From: Delphinapterus leucas | Taxonomy: Eukaryota > Chordata > Mammalia > Artiodactyla > Monodontidae | Assembly: GCF_002288925.2 (NCBI RefSeq) | Contig: NW_022098021.1 | Location: forward strand, 33,882,314 to 33,946,313 | Length of the DNA: 64,000 nt | Reading direction: 5' to 3' | Shown here: piece after piece, positions 1 through 12,039 of the stretch | Layout: each line of letters opens with the position of its first letter | Numbering within the stretch: the stretch's first letter is position 1 | Notes under the pieces: generated by a model | Seen by the model: only the letters and a program-made list of their open reading frames with translations | Database searches by the model: none | What the model was told of the DNA's origin: nothing | Made by a program: the position numbers and the translations under genes

Positions 1-3000
1 TCAGTCTGACAGGCCAGAGGTGATAGCTCATTGTGCTTTTAATTTATTTCCCTAATTATTAATGATGTTGAGCATCTTTCCATGTGCCTGTTTGCCATCT
101 GTACCACTTCTTTGGAGAAATGTATATTCAAGCTCTCTACCCATTTTTAAATTGGGTTTTTGTTTTTCAGATGGTGAGTTGTATGAACTCTTTATGTATT
201 TGGGATATTTACCACTTATCAGGTTTTGCAAATATTTTCTCTTATTCAGAAGGCAGCCTTTTTGATTTGTAGATAGTTTCCTTTATTGTGCAAAAGATTT
301 TCAGTTTGATTTAGTCCCATTTGTTTATTTTTGCCTTTTTTTTTGTTGCCTGAGGAGGCAGAACCGAAAAAATATTGCTAAGACTGATGTCAAAGAGTGT
401 ACTTCCTATGTTTTCTTCTGGAAGTTTTATGGATTCAGGTCTCATATTTAAGTCTTTAATCAATTTTGATTTATTTTTGCATATAGTGTGATAAAGTGGT
501 CCAGTTTGATTCTTTTGCATGTAGCTGTCCAGTTTTTCACAGCACAATTTATTGAAGAGGCTGTCTTTCCCCATTGTATATTTTTGCCCCTTTTGTTGTA
601 GATTAATTGACAATATAAGTGTGTGATCATTTCTAGGCTCTCTATTCTGTTCCACTGATCTGTGTTGGTTTTTGTGTCAGTACCATACTGTTTTGATGAC
701 TGTAGATTTGTAGTGTAGTTTGAAATCAGGGAGTGTGATATCTCTAGTTTGTACTTCTTTCTCAAGATTGTTTTGGCTTTTCAGGGTCTTTTGTGTTCCC
801 ATACAAAATTTAGAATTATTTGTTCTAGTTCTATGAAAAATGTCATGGGTATTTTGATAGGGATTGCATTGAATCTGTAGATTGCCTTGCATAATATGGT
901 TATTCTCACAATATTAATTCTTTTAATCCATGAACACAGTATATCTTTCCATTTGTTTGTGTCATCTTCAATTTCTTTCATCAGTGCCCTATAGTTCTCC
1001 AAGTACAGGTATTTCACCTCCTTAGATTTATTCCTAGGTATTTTATTATCTTTGATGCTATTATAAATGAGATTGTTTCCTTAATTTCTCTTTTGATTGT
1101 TCCTTGTTTGTGTATAGAAATGTAACAGAATTCTTTATATTAATTTTGTATCCTGCCAGTTTACCAAATTCATTGATGATTTCTGATAGTTTTTTGGTGG
1201 TGTCTTTGAGGTTTTCTATGTATGGTTTCATGTCATTTGCAAACAGTGACAGTTTTACTTCTTCCTTTCCAATTTGGATTCCTTTCATTTCTTTTTCTTG
1301 TCTGACTACTATGTTGAATAAAAATGTCGAGTGGGTATCCTTGTCTTGTTCCTGATCTTATAGGAAGTACTTTCAGCTTTTCATCATTGCATATGATTTT
1401 GGCTGTAGATTTGTCATACATGGCCTTTATTGGGCTGAGTTATGTTCCCTCTATACCCACTTTGTTGAGAGGTTTCTTTTTATCATAAATGGATGTTGAA
1501 TTTTGTCAAAAGATTTATCTGCAGCTACTGAGATAATTGTATGATTTTCATTCTTCAATTTGTTCACATAATATAGCACATTGACTGGTCTGTGAATGTT
1601 GAATAATCCTTTTGTCAGTGTGATAAATCCCACTTAATCATGGTGTGTGATCTTTTTAATGTATTATTGAAAGATGTTTGCTAGGATTTTTTGCATTGTT
1701 GCTTATTGGTGATGTTGGTCTTTAATATTCTTCTTTTGTGGTGTCTTTACCTGGTTTTGATATCAGGATGATGGGCTCTCACAGAATGAGTTCAGAATCA
1801 TTCCTTCCTCTGAATTTTTTGGAATGACTTGAGAAGGATAGGTGTTAACTGTTCTTTAAATATTTGGTAGAATTTACCTGTGAAGCTTTTGAAGTGAACT
1901 TTTGTTTTATGGGTGTTTTTAAATTACCAATTCAATTTTATTACTGGTAATTGGTTTGTTTATATTCCCTATTTCTTTCTGATTCAGACTTGGGAGATTG
2001 TTTATTTCTAGGAATTTGTCCATTTCTAAGTTGTTGATTTTATTGGCATATAATTGTTCGTGGTAATCTCTACGATCTTTTATATTCTGTGGTGTTTTTT
2101 GTAACTTCTCCTTTTTCATCTCTGATGTATTTATTTGGGTCCTCTCTCCCTCTCTTTCTCTTTTTGTTGCATCTGGCTGAAGGTTTATCAATTTTGCTTA
2201 TCTTTTCAGTTTAGCTCTTAGTTTTCAGTGATATTTTCTATATTTTTATTCTCTATTTCATTTATTTCTGCTCTGATCTTTATTATTTCCTTCCATCTAC
2301 TAACTTTCTGTTTGTTCATTCATCTTTTTTAGTTTTAGTTCCTTTAGGCTGCTCATTTGAGATATTTTTTGTTTCCTGAATTAGGACTTTATTACTGTAA
2401 ACTCCCCACTTAGAACTGCTTTTACTGCATCCCATAGATTTTGGAATATTGTGTTTCTGTTTTTGTTTGTCTCCAAGTTTATTTTCATGGTACTAGAACA
2501 TTATTTATTAAGCAGCACCTGTGCATACAAGAGTGGTAAGTATTTTAGACAATGCATTCTTAAGAAAAATGATATTTTCTTAACTTTGATCTCAAGAAAC
2601 ATTTTATTTTATATTTGTTTTACAGAATTTTCATTTTTAATTGAAGTATAGTTGATTTACAATATTCCATTATTTTCAGGAATACAGCATAGTGATTCTT
2701 TTTTGTTGTTTTGCAGACTATATTCTATTACAGATTAACATAATATATTGGATAGAATTCCCAGTGCTATATAGTAAATCCTTGTTGCTTATCTGTTTCC
2801 AGGTATTTTTTGATTTCCTCTTAATTTCTTCAGGGACCCATTGATTGTTTAGTAGCATATTGTTTAGTTTCCATGTGTTTTTGCTTTTTGCATTTTTTTT
2901 TCCTTATAGTGAACTTCTAATCTCATAGCGTTGTGGTTGGAAAAGATGCTTGATATGATTTCGATATTGAATCTACTGAGACTTGTTTTTTGGCCTACCA

Positions 3001-3610
3001 TGTGAACTATCCTGGAGGATGTTCTGTGTGGACTTGAAAGAAAAGTGTATTCTGCTGCTTTTGGATGGAATGTTCTATACATACCTATTAAGTCCAACTG
3101 GTCTAATGTGTCATTTAAGGCTAGTCTTTCCTTATTGATCTTTCTTTCTGAATGATCTGTCCATTGATTTACGTGGGGTGTTAAAATTTCCTACTATTTT
3201 TGTGTTACTGTCAATTTCTCTCTTTATATTTTTTAATATTTGCTTTATGAATTTAAGTGCTCCTTTTTTGGGCATATATATACATTACCAATTATTATAT
3301 CTTCTTATTGGGTTGAACTCTTGATCATTATGTAATGTCCCTCTTTGTCTCCTGTTACAGTCTTTGTTTTAAAATCTATTTCATCTAATATAAGCATTGT
3401 TTACTTTTTGTTTCCATTTGCATGGAATATCTTTCTCCATCCTCTCATTTTTAGTTTGTGTATGTCTTTACATCTGAAATGAGTCTCTTGTAGGCAGCAT
3501 ATATAGAGGTCTCATTTTTGTATCCATTCAGTCACGCTATGTCTTTTTATTGGAGAATTTATTCCATTTATATTTAAAGCTACTAGTGAAAGGTAGGTAC
3601 TTATTGTCAT
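1..3610 (-). pseudogene. L1 ORF2 remnant (endonuclease/reverse transcriptase), copy A, partial
   Basis: ORF2 of L1 normally encodes an N-terminal AP-type endonuclease and a reverse transcriptase. The start I chose, near 3610, gives MTISTYLSLVALNINGINSP, the typical ORF2 opening. The frame is then broken repeatedly. Visible landmarks are an endonuclease segment at about 2864-3097, where the usual SDH reads SNH (about 2933-2941) and the Asp of the RIDH motif reads Val, and an RT segment at 1061-1288, where the catalytic FADD reads FAND (about 1232-1243). A post-RT segment lies at 311-655. A 329-bp foreign L1 tail at 2475-2803 interrupts the frame further. The 3' part is outside the window. The product cannot be functional. 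Confidence 0.9.
2475..2803 (-). mobile_element. Truncated L1 3' end nested in copy A, with probable 3' transduced DNA
   Basis: Copy A ORF2 sequence stops at about 2475 and resumes at about 2803. Read on the minus strand, the insert begins with about 160 bp of L1 3' UTR, recognisable by its ACTATACTTCAAT-type end (about 2640-2800). It continues with about 165 bp of sequence that is not L1 and ends close to an AATAAA-like run. The flanks TGGAAACAGATA and TGGAGACAAACA look like a diverged target-site duplication. An L1 tail followed by non-L1 DNA inside one duplication is the usual signature of 3' transduction. The transduction reading is inference; the interruption itself is seen directly. Confidence 0.65.
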
Positions 3611-4084
3611 CTTGTTAGTTGTTTGGGTTTTTTTTTGTAGTTCTTTTTTGTTCCTTTCTTCTCCTTCTTTTGCTCTCTTTCCTTGAGAATTGATAACTGT
3701 CTTTAGTGTTACGTTTGTGCTCCTTTTCTGTGTGTGTGTATCTATTGTAGATTTTTGGTTTGTGGTTACCATGAGGTTTATATATATAGCAACCTGTTTA
3801 TATGCATGATTATTTTAAGTTGACCTTTTAAGCTCAAACACATTTTAGCAACCCTGAATTTTTATCTCCCCTTGTTTAATATTTTTGAAAACATATTTAA
3901 AAATTTTTTGTTCCATATATCCCTTAAGTACTTATTATGCATATTAATGATTTTACTACTTTTGTCTTTTAACCTTCTTATTGGCTTTAAAGGTGGTTGA
4001 TATACTATGTTTACTGTATATTTGCTTTTATCAGTGGTATTTTTCTTTTTATAATTTTAATTTTCTAGTTGTGGCCTTTTCTTT

Positions 4085-4937
4085 CCTGCTTAAGAAGTCC
4101 CTTTAACATTTTTTACAATGCCAGTTTAGTGGTGCTAAACTCTTGCTTGCCTGTAAAAATCTTTATCTCTCTTTCAAATCTGAATGGTACCTTTCTGGGT
4201 AGAGTGTTCTTGGTTGTAGGTTTTCCCCTTTCATCACTTTAAATAGTTTACGTCACTCCCTCTGGCCTCCAATGTTTCTGCTGAAAAGTCAGCTGATTGC
4301 CTTATGGGACTTCCCTTGTACATAACTTGTTGCTTTGCCCTTGCTGCTTTTAATATTCTTTTTTCTCTTTAATTGCCATTTTAATTACAGTGTGACTTGG
4401 TTTGGACCTCTTTGGTTGACCTTGCTTAGGACTCTTTGTACTTCCTGAACCTGGAGGTCTATTTCTTTCCCCAGGTTATGGAAGTTTTCAGCTTTTATGT
4501 CTTCAAATATATTCTCTGCCACTTTCTCTGTCTCTTCTGCTTTTTGAACCTGTAGCATGCAGATGTTAGTATGATTGATGTTGTCTCATTGGTCTTTTAA
4601 AGTATCCTCAATTTTTTTCTTTTTTTCTGTTCAGCTTGAGTGATTTTTTCCTACACTGTGCTCCAGTTTGTTGATGCATTCTTCTTTATCATCTAATTCA
4701 CTGTTGGTTCCTTCTAGAGTATTTTTATTTCAGTTAATGTTTGGCTCTTTGGTTCCTAGCTGTTTCTTAAACTTCTCACTGTGTTCATCCATTTTTTCCC
4801 TGAGTTTGTTGAGCATCCTTATGATAATTACCTTGAACTCTTTATTGGGTAGATTGCTTATGTCCACTTTGTATAGCTCTTCTTCTGAGGTTTTACCTTG
4901 ATTCTTTGTTTTGAAAGTGTTCCTCTGTCACCTCATT
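4085..4937 (-). pseudogene. L1 ORF1 remnant, copy A
   Basis: ORF1 of L1 encodes a coiled-coil RNA-binding chaperone. The C-terminal region can be recognised on the minus strand at about 4085-4250 by its resemblance to the KNLQPRLLYPARISFRF segment of the other copies in this window. The start region at about 4937 reads ATGAGG followed at once by a stop. No open frame longer than about 80 codons survives here. Boundaries are approximate, set by alignment by eye to copies G and L. Non-functional. Confidence 0.7.
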
Positions 4938-5875
4938 TTGTCTGATTATCTATTTTTATTACTATGTATTAGGTAGGTCAGTTATGTTTCTTGATCTTGG
5001 AGAAGCAGCCTTATGTAAAAGATGTCCTATAGGGCTGAGCAGCACACACCCCTCTGTTAACCAAAGCTATATGCTCTATGTGTTTCTCCTATGTGGGCTG
5101 AGTTGACCTTTCTGTTGTGGTGGGCAAACTTCTGTGAGTGTGCTTGTAGTTTTGGATGGAGCTTGGCCCAGATGGATGTTGGGCCCTGCCTTGTGTAGAG
5201 GTTGTTGGCTGTTGGTGGGTGAGGCTTGTTCCCACATGGCTAGCTACATGGTCTGGAAGTACTGGTCCTGGTATCAGCCCACTAGTGGTTTGGGTCAGGT
5301 CCTAGCATGCCTGGCTGCAGGGGCCCAGGGAGGTGTCAGGGCAGTGCTGGCCTACTAGTGTGAGCTGGGTTCTGTGGTCAGTGGCTGGGGGTTCTGAGGG
5401 TCCCAGGGCTGGTTCCCTGCCTGTTGGTGGGCAGGGCTGGCTCCTGGGGTTGCTGGAGGTCTTGTGCCTATGGATGCTGCTGACCTGCTGGTGGAGCTAT
5501 ATTGTTATTTATGTGGTTGCTTGGCCTGGGGGTTCCCAGGACTGGTTCTGACCAGCCAGTGTGTAGGGCCAGGTCCTGGCTCTAATAAGCTAGAGGAAAG
5601 GCTCCAAAATATTGTTTTCCAACACCATAGTCCTTATGGTAAGATGAGCTTCCCAATATATCTGCCACTATTATCTGAGTCCCCAGGGTGACTCCCATTG
5701 CCTCCTGACTCTTCAGAAGGCTCTCCAAGATCAGCAAGTGTGTCTGACCCAGGCTATTTTCAAATTACTGTCTCTGCGCTAGGTCTCATAGCATGCAAAA
5801 TTTTGTGCGCTCATGGAAGGAGGCAAGCTCAGGGTCTTCCATCTCCGCAATCTTGGCCACTATCTCTCGTATTAT
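4938..5875 (-). promoter_or_regulatory. L1 5' UTR (internal promoter region), copy A
   Basis: A GC-rich block of about 940 bp, rich in CCAGG/CCTGG-type words, sits directly upstream of the ORF1 remnant and ends at about 5875 with an L1-like 5' start. In L1 this region acts as an internal RNA polymerase II promoter. Small open frames on the opposite strand (5134-5928) are low-complexity by-products of its GC content. No sign of present activity can be read from sequence. Confidence 0.7.
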
Positions 5876-7940
5876 CTTGTAATTGTTTTCTAAATCTTAA
5901 TGTTTTGAATAATATAAACAATAGTTAGAATCCTGGTCCTACTTATGACCTCAATGGAAATTTTCTAACAATTTCTTCTTTAGTTGTTTAATTACTTACT
6001 ATTTCACTTAAATATTCTATCTGTACAGTATAGGTATTTATCTTAATATATGTTCAGAAAGGTATTATATATTTTGTCTTAATAGTTTGAATAGGTAACT
6101 GATGCCAAATTTTATAAACATTTGGGGGGATTATTTATATGATTATACCAAATATAATTTTACTCCAGTTACATTTCCAGAATACCCATGACTTAAATTC
6201 AGTACATTATTTTATAATAAGAATGGAATTAATCTGAAATCTGTTTGGTGATATTTATTTAGGGTTTTTGCTCCTTTATACATGAATTTGTTTGTAGAAA
6301 TTTCTCTATGTAGTTTCAACTTCTGTTTACATATTTGATTTATTCAAAGAATTATGATGGTTTGTTAAGAACTGCAAAGGCTCTGAGATTTTTACCTTAC
6401 TTGCAAGCCAAGAAGTTAGCTTGCTACAGCTTAATAGATTCTAGCAAAAGACAGGTGTCTCCTGGCCCAGTGACAAAAAATAAGTATTACTTACAATAAT
6501 GGCAGTAGCCAGAGTACCACTGTTGTGTTGCTTCCTCGAGCACCAGTTCCCACAGGATAACAAGAGGAGGGCTGGGTGATGCTTGTACACACAGTGTGGT
6601 GTGTTACAGAAGACACTTGAATTTAGGAAGCCCAGTCTTACTGAGGGGCCTGCTAGCACACTATGCATACACAGCTGCTCCAGAGGGAGAACTTATTTTT
6701 ATTATATTGAACAGTAAATAAATTTTCTTCAGTAGTAGACTGTGTTTCTATCTTCCAAAGCTGCTTGCTATACAAACATCTTTGAAAAGATTGTCTGATG
6801 CAAGCAAAAGTTTGCAGAACAGTTGCAAATTTTCCATTGATTATAAAGATTGCTTTACATGGCTTCAGCATACATGATTATTTTTATAGTCCTACACTGC
6901 TGTATAAAGTGAAGACTGCATAAGCACACACACATAAACACACACACAAAGAATAAATCTTAGAACTTGAGTCAAGTTTTAAAAATGTGACCTAAAATCT
7001 ATACATATTTTTATTATAAATGTTTTATTGTTTGCTGACAGTTTTTTCATATTGCACATCCCCATTCTTGAGCTCATAAATTTGCTTCATCTCATACTTA
7101 CATGTAGTACAATCTTCAAGGCAAATTCCATTACCAACATTTAACTTATTCTTATTTTCCCTCTCCTTGAATGAGCTAGAATGGATTTCTATTTATTTCT
7201 TTCATGCAAAAAATTTGGCTTTACTCCATAACTGTCAATAGACACTATCCTTGTTTTACTGGGAAAATCTGGGGGAAACAAAGTTTTAATGCCTTTGATA
7301 GAGTCTGAAAAAAATGGAACTCTGTGTTTCTCAAAGGAATGCACTATTATAATTGAGGTCACATGATGGCATTCTAGGCATGGGGATATATAAATATATC
7401 ACTACTCATCTTTCTTAGGAGTCAGTTTTACATAAAAGTGTTTTTTTTTAAGACACATATTGTTTTGAATACTAAAACATTCATACATATATTATGATTC
7501 AGAATAGGAAAGCTTCATGGAATTTTTTAAAATCACTAAAAGTTATATTTATTTCAAATTATATAAAATCATTGAAAATATTTATGATATGCTAATGCAT
7601 AAAAAGTAAGATAAAAATTATGTGTGTATTATAACTACAATTATAAGTACTATATGGAAAATATTGTAAGAAAATAAACAAAAATGATAAAATAGCTGTG
7701 CTAAAGTGAAGACACAATGGGAAATTTTTACAAACATTCCCTTTAGTGTCAATTCCATTTTTACATAAAAAGTAGAGCACTTTTATAAAAAAAAAAGGAG
7801 TAAAATTTTGTAAATGCCAACTTTTCATTTTGTTAACACTAATAAAAATCCTAATAATTTGAGAATATAGAAAATGGACACCGGAATAACCAGTTGGTGT
7901 CAAAGATTTCCAAACCCCACCCTTCCCCTTTTAGTACTTT
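5876..7940. other. AT-rich non-coding DNA
   Basis: No gene or recognisable transposon. A short imperfect CA-repeat lies at about 6923-6948. Short open frames here lack domain character. Confidence 0.6.
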
Positions 7941-8826
7941 TTAAATATGATTTTTATTGTAGTATAGTTGATTTACAAGGTTGTGTTAGTTTCAGGTGTA
8001 CAACAACGTGATTTAGTTATACATATACACATATATATTCTTTTTTAAATTCTTTTCCCATATAAGTTATTACAAGAGTATTGAGTAGAGTTCCCTGTGC
8101 TATACAGTAGGTCCTTATTAGTTATCTTTTTTATATATGGTAATGTGTATATGTCAATCCCAATCTCTCAGTTTATCCCTTCTCTCTCTTACCCTCAGTA
8201 ACAATAAGTTTGTTTTCTACATCTGTGAGTCTATTTCTGTTTTGTAAATAAGTTCATTTGTACCTTTTGTTTTAGATTCCACCTATAAGCAATATCATAT
8301 GATATTTGTCTTTCTCCGTCTTACTTCACTCAATATGACAATCTCTAGGTCCATCCATGTTGCTGCAAGTGACATTATTTTGTTCTTTTTTCATGGCTGA
8401 GTAATATTCCATAGTATATATGTGCCACATCTTCTTTATCCATTCCTCTGTTGATGGACGTTTAGGTTGCTTCCATGTCCTGGTTATTGTAAATAGTGCT
8501 GCAATGAACATTGGGGTGCATGTATCTTTTTGGATTATGTTTTCTTTTTATTTCTGGATATATACCCAGGAGTGGGATTTCTGGATCATATGTTAGCTCT
8601 ATTTTTAGTTTTTTAAGGAACCTCCATACTGCTCTCCATAGTGGCTGTATCAATTTACATTCTCACCAACAGTGTAGGATGGTTCTCTTTTCTTGACACC
8701 CTCTCCAGCATCTATTGTTTGTAGATTTTTTGATGATGGCTATTCTGACCAGTGTGAGGTGATACCTCATTGTAGTTTTGATTTGCATTTCTCTAATAAT
8801 TAGTGATATTGAATATCTTTTCATAT
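7941..8826 (-). mobile_element. 5'-truncated L1 (3' UTR plus ORF2 C-terminus)
   Basis: The lower-coordinate end is the L1 3' UTR in antisense (TATAGTTGATTTACAAGGTT). It is followed by the ORF2 C-terminal region, where the minus-strand frame at 8326-8653 carries recognisable [15 protein letters not shown] and [20 protein letters not shown] segments. L1 similarity ends abruptly at about 8826, a typical 5' truncation. The element is about 890 bp and the frame is broken. I could not define a convincing target-site duplication. Confidence 0.88.
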
Positions 8827-9469
8827 GATAACTTCATGAAATTTTAAGATAAAACAAGAAAAGTAATTTGAAAATTTGTATGTGTGATAGGAAATTTAGA
8901 CTATATTCTTTAACTTTACTAGAGATTTATTTCCACTTTCCACTATCATTAATGATACTATGTTAAAAAATATTGGAGAAAATCTATATTCCAGTTACCA
9001 GATTTCTTTATTTTTCTTCCTGTTCCTTCATTACAATTTTTGGAATTATGTATGTTAGAACTTATTGTATCACAGTTAGTCTTCCTTGTATTGCCAAGCT
9101 ACTAAGTTAGAGTTTGGGCAAGAAGGGTTGAGAGAATTACTATATCAAACAAGGCAGAGCTGCATCAGAGTTAAAGATATATGTCATTCTATTTGCTAAT
9201 TGAAGAGTTTGGAGATTTTGGAGGTATAAACATTTTCTAATTCTGCATATATATCGAGGCACATCTATGCATTTATATATATTTAAAAACCCAATTTGGA
9301 AAAAATTTAATACTCATTGTTTACTATGTGTTGACATTCTTCTGAGCACTATATTTATTTTTTCATTTCACTCCAACATATGTACAAATTTTTTTTTATA
9401 TGTACAAATTTGTCCTCTATTTTATCCTAAGTGTATTTATAGGATTTTATCTATCATTAAAGATTCATT
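8827..9469. other. AT-rich non-coding DNA
   Basis: No gene seen. The 13-mer TATGTACAAATTT occurs twice around 9378-9411, separated by a short T-run. Confidence 0.5.
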
Positions 9470-9640
9470 TAAATTATTATTTTAATTGGCATAGTATTCC
9501 ATATATCAGAATATTTTAATAATTTTTCTGTCCTTGAGTTTTAGGTATTTTCTAGCTTTTAATTATTGTAAATATCATTTATAATGTTAACATCATAAAC
9601 AGCCTGTTTTTAACCTTGGTCATAATGGGATTCTTTAAGC
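9470..9640 (-). mobile_element. Ancient L1M-type fragment (tentative)
   Basis: The order of words TAGTATTCCATATATCAGAA, then TTTTAGGTATTTTCTAGC, then TTATTGTAAATATC resembles the antisense 3' region of old L1M elements. It is strongly diverged, so this is recognition by pattern only. Confidence 0.4.
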
Positions 9641-10665
9641 TATATTTATTAACAGATAAAGTAGGGAGGCAATAAGAACTTATTTGTCTTAAATCTCTAA
9701 ATCAGTATTGTCAACAGTCATCTTACTTATGTCAGCCAGAACAATAATTTGCTGGGCAATATGGGATTTACTAAGTTCTAGATTGATATATAGGAGTCAC
9801 TGTGACCACCATTCCAGAGTGTCAGAAGCATCTGGGTAGAGTTCCTTGAAGGACAGATGATGCTACTGAAATGTTAAGGATGGAGGTCAGAGTCATGCTG
9901 TTCAGATGTCCTAAAAAGAAAGAATGGAAGATGAGCGAGATAATATTACTTAGGAAATCCCTACGCTAACATAAGTAGAAATATGGGTTGCACATTGAGC
10001 CTATCAGTGGGAGAGTTTCTGGAGATGATGATGATAAAATGTCCTTTGAGAGAATGCCCCGTAATTCTGTCCCTTCAGGCTTTGTTGCTCATCGGAAAAA
10101 CAGATGTCAAGAAGCCTAGTTTCTGTTTTGTTTTTTATATATATATATATATATATCTATATGCACTTTGGTGAATCAATTAACTATCTTATAAATTATG
10201 TTCTTCCTTTAGTTAGTAGAAAATATCTCATTTTTTTATTTTATAAATTCATCAATGGGAGAAAAGGAAATAAAGGATCTAAAAATGTTTTGAAAGAACT
10301 AAAGCACTCTTGTCATTGATTTATTATATTGTTATATGGAGAGACCCTCTTGTTAAAATTTGACCACTCTTACTACATGGTCAAATTAACACTGAAGTTC
10401 ACAGTAAGTCCTATGTAATTCATAGTTTAGCAGAATACTGATTAGTGCTTATTGTTGAGCTTGGCAGTTAACAGCACACTAAAATCTATTATTAACACTT
10501 CAGAAACTGCAAAAATGTGTACTTGACAATAGGTTTTGGCCAATTAGCATTCAGTTATTTTCGACTGGTTGAGCATGGCTAAAATTTTAAGTTGGTATTT
10601 TTTCTGGATAATTAAAAAGCTTTTTGAGCATTTTTAATCAAGATCATAGACTTTTTTATTTAAAA
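9641..10665. other. AT-rich non-coding DNA
   Basis: Nothing gene-like. It contains an (AT)n microsatellite at about 10136-10156. Confidence 0.55.
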
Positions 10666-10755
10666 TATCTTTATTGGAGTATAATTGCTTTACAATGGTG
10701 TGTTAGTTTCTGCTTTATAGCAAAATGAATCAGCTATACACATTTCAACTAGTCT
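10666..10755 (-). mobile_element. Very short L1 3' UTR fragment
   Basis: About 90 bp matching the antisense L1 3' end seen again at 51114 (CTTTATTGGAGTATAATTGC, then TTTACAATGGTGTGTTAG). It is a severely 5'-truncated insertion of the same 3' UTR type. Confidence 0.75.
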
Positions 10756-11799
10756 AATTAGGTAATGGAGCATGCTCTAATGATAGGCTGAATGATCAGA
10801 TAACAAAATAACAGGAAGGTAAAAATATATTTCCTAGCAAATATTCCATTAGATATTTTAGTCTTCACCATATATTTCCAGACATTCATGTCTGAATGGC
10901 TCTTTTAGGTTAATAATAATTTCATTTTTATATATCTTCTCATTAATTTGACCCTCTATTTTTGAAGATGATTTACATTATGTAATTTACATAATTTACA
11001 TTATGCCTGGATGCCAAAGAGACTCGTTCAAGGTGTGTTAGTGTTACTCTGATCTTACAATTTCTACAAAATATAATTTAACATCATGAGCAAGTATTGA
11101 ATTAGTATGTATAAAATAATTTGGAGAACAATTTCGTGAGGCTGGAAAAGGTTTAATTCTTCAAGGATCTTATTATTTATAATAAACATAGCTGTTAGCC
11201 AGATTCTTGCTTCAAGACCTGTATAGCAGTATTAAGTCATAGTTAGAAACTTCTAATAATGTTTCTAGTGATAAGCATGTAATTAGCTTTATACATTATA
11301 AATTTCATTCTAATAATAAAAATTATTTAACTCATTTATCCATATGGAGTCCCTCTTAAGATAAATAGTTTCAAATGCCTTTTCATATAATCTCCACTAC
11401 ATTTTACTGTTAAGTTGTTGTACTCTGATGTTTCATTTTGAAATAATTTTTAACTTTTTCTGAAGTACAATTAATTCTGCATGAAAGTAGCTAGGTTCTC
11501 TGTAGAGCTGTTATAAGGGTCATTCTATTATTTACAATAAATATCAAAATTATATTCATTCTCTATTGCACTTTTAATCAACATTATCCACAATACAAGA
11601 AAAGTAAGATGTAATTTTGCAGTTAAAATCCTCAGCTTAGTTGGAAAGCTACATCTTGCCATAAACCTAAAAAGATGTGGAATTAAACAGTTAACATAAA
11701 ATTAATTACTGACAAGAGGGAAAATATTTTAATATGAAATTTTCATAAGTCCTTGGGAATTTCAGTGCTTCCCTGTCTCCCCCACATCCAGCAAAATTT
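10756..11799. other. AT-rich non-coding DNA
   Basis: No gene. A small cluster at 10972-11005 holds two copies of TTTACATTATG (period 23) and a 9-bp inverted repeat (arms 10977-10985 and 10987-10995). Confidence 0.5.
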
Positions 11800-11814
11800 A
11801 AAAAGTATGTCATG

Positions 11815-12024
11815 GGGCTTCCCTGGTGGTGCAGTGATTGAGAGTCCACCTGCTGATACAGGGGACACGGGTTCATGTCCTGGTCTGGGATGATCCCACT
11901 TGCCACGGAGTGGCTGGGCCCGTGAGCCATGGCTGCTGAGCCTGCGTGTCCAGAGCCTGTGCTCCACAATGGGAGAGGCCTCAACAGTGAGAGGCCTGCG
12001 TACCACAAAAAATAAATAAAAAAT
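11815..12024 (+). mobile_element. CHR-type tRNA-derived SINE
   Basis: Starts GGGCTTCCCTGGTGGTGCAG and ends in an A-rich AAATAAA tail. The A-box-like (TGGTGGTGCAGTG) and B-box-like (GGGTTCATGTCC) pol III promoter words sit where a tRNA-derived SINE needs them. It is flanked by a 15-bp target-site duplication, 11800-11814 and 12025-12039 (AAAAAGTRTGTCATG, one mismatch), as expected for L1-driven insertion. It has no coding potential; open frames across it are by-products. Confidence 0.93.
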
Positions 12025-12039
12025 AAAAAGTGTGTCATG

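Larger units (their letters stand above)
1..5875 (-). mobile_element. LINE-1 copy A, 3' end off the window
   Basis: A long L1 retrotransposon on the minus strand. Read from its 5' end near 5875 it shows a GC-rich 5' UTR beginning with the L1-like start GGCCAAGATTGCGGAG, an ORF1 region, an unusually long inter-ORF spacer of about 470 bp, and ORF2. The left edge of the window falls inside the C-terminal part of ORF2, so the zinc-knuckle region, 3' UTR and poly(A) lie outside. Many stops and frameshifts make it non-functional. Its 5' UTR and spacer differ from those of the three other long copies, so I place it in a separate, probably older, subfamily. The flanking target-site duplication cannot be tested with only one end visible. 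Confidence 0.93.

Noticed and set aside
5134..5928. Series of Gly/Trp/Leu-rich open frames on the plus strand
   Set aside because: They lie in the GC-rich 5' UTR of copy A, overlap in different frames and have no domain.
7925..8845. Target-site duplication around the L1 fragment at 7941
   Set aside because: TAAATATGATTT and CATATGATAACTT share only short words; chance similarity is likely.
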